Assembly (NCBI RefSeq): GCF_000183135.1
Contig: NC_014734.1
Span: 3,286,001 to 3,350,000, forward strand
Origin: Paludibacter propionicigenes WB4
GTDB taxonomy: Bacteria > Bacteroidota > Bacteroidia > Bacteroidales > Paludibacteraceae
DNA: 64,000 nucleotides
Reading direction: 5' to 3'
Positions 32,591 through 39,471 of this stretch are shown piece by piece. The notes under the pieces are model-generated. The model saw only the letters and a program-made list of their open reading frames with translations, ran no database searches and was not told where the DNA came from. Within the stretch, counting starts at the first letter, position 1. Each line of letters begins with the position of its first letter. The position numbers and the translations under genes are program-made.

Positions 32591-33046
32591 ATGAAAAAAA
32601 AATTACTCCTTTTTGTCAACCTTCTGATAGTTTTTTCTGCTATTGCACAAAATAGCGTCAGATATACAACCGTTAGACTCAATTTACGCGAAGATGCTAA
32701 TGCGTCATCAAATGTCATAGCTGTTCTGCCACGAGGTACAGTTGTAAATGTAGCTAAAGAATGTGACTGTGCATGGATACTCGTATCGTATGAAGGTAAG
32801 GAAGGGTATGTAAGCTCAAAATACCTATCATACACACAGCCTGCACAAACTAAACACAGCATTGTAAAGCATCAGCAACGCACAAAGTATTATATCAATT
32901 CAGCAGGTGAAAGGGTTCAGTCTCCAACTCATTATCAGTCTGTTCCTGCAGGTGCCACAGCCCTGTGTTGGGATGGAACTTATAGTTTTAGCCAAAGTCG
33001 GCGGGGTACTTGTTCACATCACGGGGGAGTAAAGATCTGGCTTTGA
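32591..33046 (+). CDS. Exported SH3-domain protein with a C-terminal DUF3761 domain
   Basis: 151 residues. Signal peptide MKKKLLLFVNLLIVFSAIAQ, then a bacterial SH3 domain (about 24-80; TVRLNLREDANASSNVIAVL and GYVSSKYL). A C-terminal DUF3761 domain (about 98-151) carries YYINSAGERVQSP, ATALCWDGTYSFS and GTCSHHGGVKIWL with its Cys and paired His. SH3 domains of this type bind cell-wall peptides. The second domain has no established function; its conserved Cys/His suggest metal binding or a catalytic role. Family assignment of both parts is by motif. Confidence 0.85.
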   Translation: MKKKLLLFVNLLIVFSAIAQNSVRYTTVRLNLREDANASSNVIAVLPRGTVVNVAKECDCAWILVSYEGKEGYVSSKYLSYTQPAQTKHSIVKHQQRTKYYINSAGERVQSPTHYQSVPAGATALCWDGTYSFSQSRRGTCSHHGGVKIWL

Positions 33047-33080
33047 TAATCTAAGTTTGATAAAATATGACTAGAACTAT

Positions 33081-33110
33081 CTCCTCTGCTCCCGCGTGAA
33101 TTACATCATC
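33081..33110 (+). repeat. Cassette-region intergenic element, partial copy 3
   Basis: CTCCTCTGCTCCCGCG matches the first 16 bases of copies 1 and 2. After that the sequence diverges and the AATAAGGTTTTGAATG core is absent. It lies 34 bp after the SH3-DUF3761 stop codon. Confidence 0.6.
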
Positions 33111-33184
33111 TATATTGTCTGGAATTTTAAATAATACATAAGTAGTATAGAAATTATTACGATAAATATAAACTTTCTCAAACC

Positions 33185-33190
33185 AGGAGG
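33185..33190 (+). promoter_or_regulatory. Unusually perfect Shine-Dalgarno site
   Basis: AGGAGG, 6 bp before the ATG at 33197. Bacteroidetes genes rarely use such sites and no other gene in this window shows one as strong, which hints at foreign origin or high translation. Confidence 0.75.
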
Positions 33191-33196
33191 ATCATT

Positions 33197-34120
33197 ATGT
33201 CTAAATCAAAAAACATAACTGTTATTGTAAACAAGAGTTGGGAAACTGAACCCTTGCTGAACGCCATGACCAATCAGGCACTTACGGCTAAAGCTCCGCT
33301 TGTATCTCATTTATTGCCCTTTCCGTTGGTATTCAATAGTCCCAAAAATCTGAAGGATGCTAATGCAGATAACAGAGCTTCTGTGCGAGCACGCTTTCAG
33401 TTGTTTAATGCAAGTACCTGTTTGAACGTATCAGTTTGGTGCATCGAGGATTTAATGGATCCAACCAAAAATCCTTCGAGTTCGGAAGAAAAGTTTCGGG
33501 TTTTGCCTACTGCATTGGTTGATAATCCGGACCTGGTAGTGAGTGTAAGTACAGCCAATTGTCCTTATGATAAATCAATGAATGGTTCAGTGCTTATAGG
33601 CGCAAATTCTTTTCTTTATAATGGTTGCCCCGGCAATCCGGCGAGTAATCTGCAGCCACAGCAAATTAATCAATTGATGCCGTCAAATGTAAATGCTGAT
33701 CTGTTTGCATTAATTGACGAAACGTTTAATGCGATAGTCACTGCGGATTTCCTGATACCTCCTCATTCCCCAGCCGATCCATTTGTATGCTTAGCTTCCG
33801 ATGTTATATCGGTAGTTAGTTCCATCAATGTAACCGATTATACCATGTACACGCAAGTAGATGAGGCTGCCCGAACAGAATTCAAAGCAGTGGTGGGGAA
33901 AGATCCCGACACGATAGAAACAACTCACGGAGTAGTGAAAATAAGTACTGATGCTCCCATCATTTTTATTTCGCCGGTGACAGATCGATTTGGACATTTT
34001 GATGATGACGTATCGTCTGTACAAAATTATGTAGCAGCCTTTAATGGGGGCGTGGTTCTTCGGGAGTTGTTGTGGTCGCTAAGCTCTTTTGTGGACAAAG
34101 GAAATGAATTCGCTGAATAA
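33197..34120 (+). CDS. Protein of unknown function, possible nucleoside-phosphorylase fold
   Basis: 307 residues with no signal peptide. The segment PDLVVSVSTANC...NGSVLIGANSF (about 111-139) resembles the PDLVISVG...GDVVIG strand-loop pattern of purine nucleoside phosphorylases and MTA/SAH nucleosidases. The C-terminal FISPVTDRFGHFDDDV...QNYVAAFNGGVVLRELL could be the last strand and helix of that fold. The usual glycine and catalytic Asp signatures are not convincing, so this is only a suggestion. The gene has an AGGAGG ribosome site and a G+C content nearer the core genes than its small neighbours. Intergenic element copy 4 begins 5 bp after its stop. Confidence 0.45.
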   Translation: MSKSKNITVIVNKSWETEPLLNAMTNQALTAKAPLVSHLLPFPLVFNSPKNLKDANADNRASVRARFQLFNASTCLNVSVWCIEDLMDPTKNPSSSEEKFRVLPTALVDNPDLVVSVSTANCPYDKSMNGSVLIGANSFLYNGCPGNPASNLQPQQINQLMPSNVNADLFALIDETFNAIVTADFLIPPHSPADPFVCLASDVISVVSSINVTDYTMYTQVDEAARTEFKAVVGKDPDTIETTHGVVKISTDAPIIFISPVTDRFGHFDDDVSSVQNYVAAFNGGVVLRELLWSLSSFVDKGNEFAE

Positions 34121-34124
34121 TCAA

Positions 34125-34215
34125 TCCTCTGTTTCTGCACTATTATATCGCGTGGTGTGCAGCAATAAGGTTTTGAATGGATTTTATACGATGCAATTGT
34201 GCGACTGCAATAGGG
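34125..34215 (+). repeat. Cassette-region intergenic element, copy 4 (91 bp)
   Basis: TCCTCTGTTTCTGC, then TATATCGCG, the invariant core AATAAGGTTTTGAATG and a diverged terminal part with ACGATGCAATTGTGCGA ending AATAGGG. The order and spacing of motifs match copies 1 and 2. Confidence 0.78.
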
Positions 34216-34317
34216 AGTCTTAACTCCTATACAAAAGAACAAGAAAATACAATCACAATTATAAATGATCAAATCTTTTACAGACGTAGTTTTTATAATA
34301 ATCAAAAAACAAGAAAA

Positions 34318-34650
34318 ATGAAAAAATTATTAGTATTAAGTTTTATTTTATTTGCTGCTATATCAAGCAGCTATGCTTCCGGTTATTTTTATTTTGATAA
34401 TGCTAACCCAATTTATCAGGAAATTTCTGTTAATGAGACCTGTAATTACTCTATTGCAGCTCACTTAGATTGGGTTGATAATAGTAACGGTCAGGTGATT
34501 CTCTATGATTTGACAAATAACACAACCCTTTTTTCGTATGTTGGACATGATTTAGAAGTAGGGTATTCATCTTCCGGTACTTTGGGAGATGTAGCTGTAT
34601 ATGTTGCAATGCCTAATGGTTATTGCTCTGTTATATTTGGCTGGTGGTAA
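34318..34650 (+). CDS. Small secreted protein (A), unknown function
   Basis: 110 residues from the ATG at 34318, chosen because it opens a clear signal peptide (KKLLVLSFILFAAISSSYAS). The frame is open 47 codons further upstream, but that part overlaps the intergenic element. The mature part is about 90 residues, rich in Tyr, Asn and Gly with beta-strand character and two Cys, and ends CSVIFGWW. It is comparable in design with the secreted protein at 36553-36957, which also ends in aromatic residues. The two flank a parvulin-like lipoprotein gene. No family recognised. Confidence 0.68.
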   Translation: MKKLLVLSFILFAAISSSYASGYFYFDNANPIYQEISVNETCNYSIAAHLDWVDNSNGQVILYDLTNNTTLFSYVGHDLEVGYSSSGTLGDVAVYVAMPNGYCSVIFGWW

Positions 34651-34696
34651 TAATGATATCCATGTTTTTGAATAATTTATAATTGTTGATTGTAAT

Positions 34697-34720
34697 GCCC
34701 GGACAATAAAATGTCCGGGT
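34697..34720 (+). terminator. Hairpin after secreted protein A
   Basis: 8-bp stem CCCGGACA/TGTCCGGG (34698-34705 and 34712-34719), 6-base loop, followed by TAATTT. Weak T-run. Confidence 0.65.
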
Positions 34721-34787
34721 AATTTAAAAGATATGATTCATTCCCGGATACTAATCCACGGATACTAACCACCTGATATTTATTAAT

Positions 34788-36503
34788 ATGAGATATACAT
34801 CTGAACCGCAGTGTTTTGTTGGAAAATCACTTTTTCATTCCATTTTCCTGATTTCCCTTTTAGGATTTATTCTTCTTATTGAAAGTTGCACCGGATACGG
34901 TAGCAATGATACCTTGCTGCAAATAGGTGACTATAAAGTTACAGTTGCCGATTATGAATACATGCGCAACGAAAACAACGAAAGATATAAACTTACCGAT
35001 GCCGATCTCAAGAAAAAAATAATTGATGAAGGGTATATCAATGCCTATGCTCTGGAGAATAAATACGATACAATAGCATCGCTAAAGACAAGATTAGACT
35101 ATGCCATCAGGTTTTATGCCGCAGTTCAGGATGGATATATGTGGAATAAGAAATATAAACAGGCTTTGGTTGTGAGCGAAACTCAATTGCGTGAGGCTTA
35201 CGAAAAACAAAAGTTAGAATATAATATTGAGTTTATTCTTTTTCCTGACAAGGGACTCCTTGACAAATACTGCTCGTCGCATTCAGCTGGCCTATCGTCG
35301 TCTGACTTTAATTCAATAAAATCTAGAATTGGTTCTAAATCCGGAGTTTATTCCAGCAGTACTTATCAACGATATCCTTTCAATCTTCCCGGACTTGATT
35401 ATGATAAGCTAATTCAGTGCAAAAAAGGTGATGTATGGGGACCCGTGCAAACGCCCGAAGGCTATTTTATATATCGTATGGTCGAAAGCCGAAATACATT
35501 TAAAGTTCCATATAATACCCTGAAACCGAATCTTCAAAAGATACTGGAACATAAGCTCGCACAGAAATATGACAACGAACGTAAGAAAGAGGTTCTGCAA
35601 AAAGCCAAACCTGTCATGTCGGACGAAACAATAAATTATATGCTTTCTGTATGCGATATGAAAGCCAGAAAATGGAATTATGTGGATAGGAGCAAGGTGC
35701 TTATGAACTATTCATTGGATGGCAAAACCAAGGCATTCACCATCGCCGATTTTATAGGATTTGTAGAAAATGAACCGCTCTTTTTTGGTTCGCTGACTCA
35801 ATTGTCGGGCATAAAAGGGATGTTGGAAAGCAATATATTAGATATTTACTTGTACAGTGAAGCATTGAAGATAGGCATGCTCAACGACCCCGAATTTCTT
35901 ACATTCAAACGAAACCGACAGTTTAAAATTTATACGCAGCACTACAAGGAAACTAATGTTATACCTAAAGTGGTGGTCACAGAAGCCGAAAGTCGGAAAT
36001 TTTATAACCAAAATATAGACAAATTCAAGACATTCGGATCTTGCGAAGTGCTAATTTATAAATTTAAAGATAGTCAGACAGCCGGAAACAGCATGCCTCC
36101 TATTGCAGTGCGCTATACGCAAAAACCCGTACCCCAGGAAATACAGGATCGGGCAAAAAGCATAAAGATACCTGAACCAACCCCAGCAACATTAAAAATA
36201 AGTGATAAAACTTTATCCGCAAATATCAAATCAGCAATTATCCGGCTTATGCCCACTCAAGTTTCAATGCCGATTCAAATGAATAATGGATATTGGGTTA
36301 TTTATCTCAAATCAAAAAGCGACCTCATTATTATTCCATACGAAGAGGTGAAGAGCGAGATAGCAGCTAAGTTACCGGAGATATTAAGTAATCAAATCCT
36401 CGAACAGCAAATCAGCAAGCTCAAGCTCAGCTATAAAATAAAAACAGACAAGATAGATGACTATCTGACTGAAAAGGGGAAAGCAGTAATTAAACAGAAA
36501 TAG
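34788..36503 (+). CDS. Parvulin/SurA-like peptidyl-prolyl isomerase lipoprotein
   Basis: 571 residues. A basic N-terminus and hydrophobic stretch HSIFLISLLGFILLIESC give a lipobox with Cys near residue 34, so it is probably an envelope lipoprotein. Two SurA-like parts can be seen: an N-terminal helical region, then a PPIC-type domain (about 140-240; IEFILFPDKG, GDVWGPVQTPEGYFIYRMVE), and a second similar part (about 400-545; CEVLIYKFKD, QMNNGYWVIYLKS). Such proteins fold or escort exported proteins. It lies between two genes for small secreted proteins. It is much shorter than PpiD, and not part of a surA operon. Confidence 0.75.
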   Translation: MRYTSEPQCFVGKSLFHSIFLISLLGFILLIESCTGYGSNDTLLQIGDYKVTVADYEYMRNENNERYKLTDADLKKKIIDEGYINAYALENKYDTIASLKTRLDYAIRFYAAVQDGYMWNKKYKQALVVSETQLREAYEKQKLEYNIEFILFPDKGLLDKYCSSHSAGLSSSDFNSIKSRIGSKSGVYSSSTYQRYPFNLPGLDYDKLIQCKKGDVWGPVQTPEGYFIYRMVESRNTFKVPYNTLKPNLQKILEHKLAQKYDNERKKEVLQKAKPVMSDETINYMLSVCDMKARKWNYVDRSKVLMNYSLDGKTKAFTIADFIGFVENEPLFFGSLTQLSGIKGMLESNILDIYLYSEALKIGMLNDPEFLTFKRNRQFKIYTQHYKETNVIPKVVVTEAESRKFYNQNIDKFKTFGSCEVLIYKFKDSQTAGNSMPPIAVRYTQKPVPQEIQDRAKSIKIPEPTPATLKISDKTLSANIKSAIIRLMPTQVSMPIQMNNGYWVIYLKSKSDLIIIPYEEVKSEIAAKLPEILSNQILEQQISKLKLSYKIKTDKIDDYLTEKGKAVIKQK

Positions 36504-36552
36504 AACCACCGGGAAAATCTAAATAATTTACTAATTTTTAAATTTATATGTT

Positions 36553-36957
36553 ATGAAAAAAATATTTATAATCGTCTTTTTATGCATTTTTGCATTTGTA
36601 GGTAAGAGTTATGCTGGAGATATAGGTTGGGATTTTGGATTCTCTAACCCCAATGATAATATGAGAAATGAGGCTCATTCTTTGGGCTACTATGGAATAG
36701 GTAGTAGTGTTTCTATGCAAGTAACCGCTTATAGTTGGCCTGGAATTATTGGAGATTATTGGGGTTATAATATGCAATTGATTAATACTAATAATGGTAG
36801 CGTTGCAGCAACTCTTATAGATGGAAGATATAATGGAGAAGAGTATGCGAACTCTAATGGTTATAGTAATAAATCAATAACAATTAGTAACGCCGAGTTT
36901 AATATGATTTGGATTCGGACTTATTATGTTCAAGGTTGGGTAGGATTATACTGGTAA
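36553..36957 (+). CDS. Small secreted protein (B), unknown function
   Basis: 134 residues with a signal peptide (KKIFIIVFLCIFAFVGKSYAG). The mature part is about 113 residues, rich in Gly, Asn, Tyr and Trp, without Cys, and ends WVGLYW. It starts 49 bp after the lipoprotein stop codon, so co-transcription is likely. It has no clear sequence identity with protein A beyond length, composition and aromatic C-terminus. AT-rich. No family recognised. Confidence 0.68.
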   Translation: MKKIFIIVFLCIFAFVGKSYAGDIGWDFGFSNPNDNMRNEAHSLGYYGIGSSVSMQVTAYSWPGIIGDYWGYNMQLINTNNGSVAATLIDGRYNGEEYANSNGYSNKSITISNAEFNMIWIRTYYVQGWVGLYW

Positions 36958-37221
36958 TTTCAACAATATAGTGATTTTCCTGGTGGTATTTTAAAAGAGG
37001 TTGTTCGATTGAATCGTCAGCTTCAAATTTGGAATTACTAATAATTGCTCTTATCGGGCTGATTAATTACATTAAACCTTAAAACAAAAAACAGCTGTAC
37101 GGACTGACATGGTGCGCAACATGGAATGAAGCTATAGCCGGACGTTAGTGGCAACAACGTGCAAAATGCCATCGCGAAAACCGAAAAGCGTTATGAGTAG
37201 GTAACCCTAAAGATTAATATA

Positions 37222-37599
37222 ATGACAAATGAACTATTTGCGGAACCTGTGTTCGTAGACCAGGAAATTTCAACGTTCTCGTGTTATGCAAAAACCGGCA
37301 TTGGTTATGCATTCTGGATGAGAATTGATTTTAGAAAGCCCAGAGAACTCTCGTGGCATAGGTCGGACAGAGGTCAATCAGTGACAGTTTGGTTTACAGG
37401 TGACTATGACATTAGCAAAGCTACCGGTATTGAAGAAGGAGACTATGTTAGACTGAACATAGAGGTCAAAGTCGGTAGCAACAATGTAAAAGCCGGTCAG
37501 TACTTCATCTATAAGAAGGACGCAGGCAAAACCGCACATTACGAAGCTTCGGGATCGGTACGCGATGCTGCTGTAACGTATAAGGGAATAAAGCCGTGA
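37222..37599 (+). CDS. Protein of unknown function
   Basis: 125 residues, no signal peptide. Beta-rich with aromatic and charged segments: YAFWMRIDFRKPRELSWHRSD, SVTVWFTGDYD, and YVRLNIEVKVGSNNVKAGQYFIY. No family recognised. It is a single-gene unit with a strong hairpin 20 bp past the stop and a 264-bp upstream gap. Confidence 0.6.
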   Translation: MTNELFAEPVFVDQEISTFSCYAKTGIGYAFWMRIDFRKPRELSWHRSDRGQSVTVWFTGDYDISKATGIEEGDYVRLNIEVKVGSNNVKAGQYFIYKKDAGKTAHYEASGSVRDAAVTYKGIKP

Positions 37600-37619
37600 T
37601 AACGGAGAAATAAATATGT

Positions 37620-37655
37620 ACACGGGTCAGGTGAAGTCATCTGACCCGTGTTATT
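37620..37655 (+). terminator. Terminator after the 37222-37599 gene
   Basis: Perfect stem ACACGGGTCAG/CTGACCCGTGT (37620-37630 and 37641-37651), 10-base loop, then TATTA. Confidence 0.78.
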
Positions 37656-37702
37656 ACACGTACAGAATATTACTAATAAAGCATTAAATCAGACAGAATA
37701 AT

Positions 37703-38071
37703 ATGAATGAATCGAATTATAAATATACAGCTACTCTGCTACTTCCCGAGGACGGAAAACAATACTGGACAGATATCATGCAGGGTAGAGCCGCTGTGCC
37801 CGAAGATATAACGGTAGGCAGTCCGGTGGTAATGGCTACGGCACTTTATACCGATGGTACATTTGTGGTGGCAGGCGTATCCAAAAGCAAAGATCCTACC
37901 GATTATAATATCGTATTTGCATGGGTGTACGATCAGGATGGCAATAAATATCCCGGCTGGCCGATTGACCTGAGTGACAACGAAGATTTCTTTGTTAATT
38001 CCATCGCATTTTCACCCACGGATGCCGACGAAGCGGATTATCTGCTCATTGTGTCGGAAGCCAAGGTATAG
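37703..38071 (+). CDS. Protein of unknown function
   Basis: 122 residues, acidic, no signal peptide. It has repeated short strands (VVMATALYTDGTFVVAGVS; IVFAWVYDQDGNKYPGWPI; VNSIAFSPTDADEADYLLIV) suggestive of a small beta-sheet or part of a propeller blade. No family recognised. A very strong bidirectional terminator follows, which marks the right end of the accessory region. Confidence 0.6.
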   Translation: MNESNYKYTATLLLPEDGKQYWTDIMQGRAAVPEDITVGSPVVMATALYTDGTFVVAGVSKSKDPTDYNIVFAWVYDQDGNKYPGWPIDLSDNEDFFVNSIAFSPTDADEADYLLIVSEAKV

Positions 38072-38079
38072 GCAGGTAT

Positions 38080-38121
38080 AAAAAATCCGTCAGACTAATT
38101 CGTAAGTCTGACGGATTTTTT
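38080..38121. terminator. Bidirectional terminator between the accessory region and the arabinose cluster
   Basis: Stem AAAAATCCGTCAGACT/AGTCTGACGGATTTTT with an 8-base loop, A-rich on the left and T-rich on the right. It can end the 37703 gene and, on the minus strand, the mutarotase gene. Confidence 0.88.
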
Positions 38122-38170
38122 GTTGCCGTATAAGTCGGATAATGACTTTTAAGCCTGTAGCTTCACGGAT

Positions 38171-39313
38171 TTATTTCTTTACCTCAAATGCGTAAATAGC
38201 CACTTGTTTGTAAGTTTCACCCGGTTTTAGTACCGAAGTTGGGAAATTGGCATGGTTTGGAGCATCTGGATAGTTTTGAGTTTCCAGTGCTATTCCACAA
38301 CGGTAGTTGTGTTTGTCACCACGTTTTCCGGTATCTACACCATCCATAAAGTTACCACTGTAGAACTGAAGTGCAGGTTGGTTTGTGCTTACTTTCATCA
38401 CAATACCTGTTGCAGGTTCGTATACTTCGGCAGCCAGAGTCACTTCGCCTGCTTTTTTATTCAGCACAAAGTTGTGGTCATAACCTTTACCGTATTTCAA
38501 TGCTACGAAGTCAGTTTTGATACGTTCACCGATAACGGTTGGTTTTCTGAAATCAAGCGGAGTATTGGTCAGGTCGGCAACTTCGCCTGTTGGGATCAAC
38601 AACGAATCTGTCGGGGTATATTTATCGGCATAAATGGTAAGGATATGCGAATTGGTAGATTGTGCGGTAGTACCGTGCAAATTAAAATATGCATGTGAAG
38701 TTGGGTTCAGTACTGTAGCCGAATCTGTAGTAGCCGAATAGTTTATGGCTAATTCGTTTTTGGCGGTAATGGTGTAGGTAACTTTGATAGTCAGGTTGCC
38801 GGGATAACCTTCTTCGCCTGCAGGAGATAAGTAGGTCATTTCTACAGCATCTTCGCCTTTATCGTTTTTAAACGGACGAGCATCCCACACTTTGGTGAAA
38901 AATCCTTTTGCTCCACCATGAAGTTGATTGCCATGATCATTTAATGTTAGCTGGTAAGCTTTTCCGTCGAGAGAAAACTGACCTTTACCGATTCTGTTTC
39001 CGTAACGACCTACGATAGGACCGGCAAACAAATCTTTTGCAGTAAGATATCCTTTAATAGTTTCGAATCCCCATACTACATCTTTGAATTCGCCTTTGTT
39101 ATCAGGCACCCATAAACTTACAAGACGAGCACCGTAATTAGTGATTTGAGCGGTTACGCCGTTGGCGTTTTTCAATGTGTATACACTCACTTTCTTGCCA
39201 TCAACGATGGTGTCGAAATTACTTTGAGGAAAAACCTGAGCAGCTTTTTTGTTGCTTGAGCAACTTGTTATAAAAAGAGCTACAACAATAAATGATAAAA
39301 ATATATTTTTCAT
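38171..39313 (-). CDS. Aldose 1-epimerase (mutarotase) lipoprotein
   Basis: 380 residues from the ATG at 39311-39313. An open frame ten codons upstream is rejected because the Met at 39313 opens a lipoprotein signal (MKNIFLSFIVVALFITSC). The enzyme interconverts alpha and beta anomers of sugars. Signatures: NYGARLVSLWVPD, GPIVGRYGNRIGKGQFSLDGK, NDHGNQLHGGAKGFF with the catalytic His, SHAYFNLHG, KGYDHNFVLNK and GIALETQNYPDAPNH with the catalytic Glu. As the last gene of the arabinose cluster it probably acts on arabinose in the periplasm before uptake. A hairpin separates it from the symporter gene. Confidence 0.93.
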   Translation of the reverse strand: MKNIFLSFIVVALFITSCSSNKKAAQVFPQSNFDTIVDGKKVSVYTLKNANGVTAQITNYGARLVSLWVPDNKGEFKDVVWGFETIKGYLTAKDLFAGPIVGRYGNRIGKGQFSLDGKAYQLTLNDHGNQLHGGAKGFFTKVWDARPFKNDKGEDAVEMTYLSPAGEEGYPGNLTIKVTYTITAKNELAINYSATTDSATVLNPTSHAYFNLHGTTAQSTNSHILTIYADKYTPTDSLLIPTGEVADLTNTPLDFRKPTVIGERIKTDFVALKYGKGYDHNFVLNKKAGEVTLAAEVYEPATGIVMKVSTNQPALQFYSGNFMDGVDTGKRGDKHNYRCGIALETQNYPDAPNHANFPTSVLKPGETYKQVAIYAFEVKK

Positions 39314-39397
39314 GATTTTGCAAATTAAATTACTAAAATTCAAAGTACTATATAGCGTGTTTGATAGATTGTATTGGTTGTGTTTTCAATATATAAG

Positions 39398-39445
39398 TCT
39401 TCCAAACAACAGTATTTCTAACTTGGAAAAACCGTGTTTGGAAGA
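39398..39445 (-). terminator. Intercistronic hairpin between symporter and mutarotase genes
   Basis: Perfect 11-bp arms TCTTCCAAACA/TGTTTGGAAGA (39398-39408 and 39435-39445) with a 26-base loop, 26 bp after the symporter stop. No T-run follows on the minus strand, so it may attenuate rather than end transcription. Confidence 0.6.
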
Positions 39446-39471
39446 ACTATTTTATGTTGAATAAATGCTGA

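Noticed and set aside
31276-34215. Integron attC array
   Set aside because: Element spacing and hairpins are suggestive, but no consistent RYYYAAC/GTTRRRY core pair and no integrase were found, so the copies are reported as a separate element.
34177-34317. Longer N-terminus of secreted protein A
   Set aside because: The extra 47 codons overlap intergenic element copy 4 and would bury the signal peptide.
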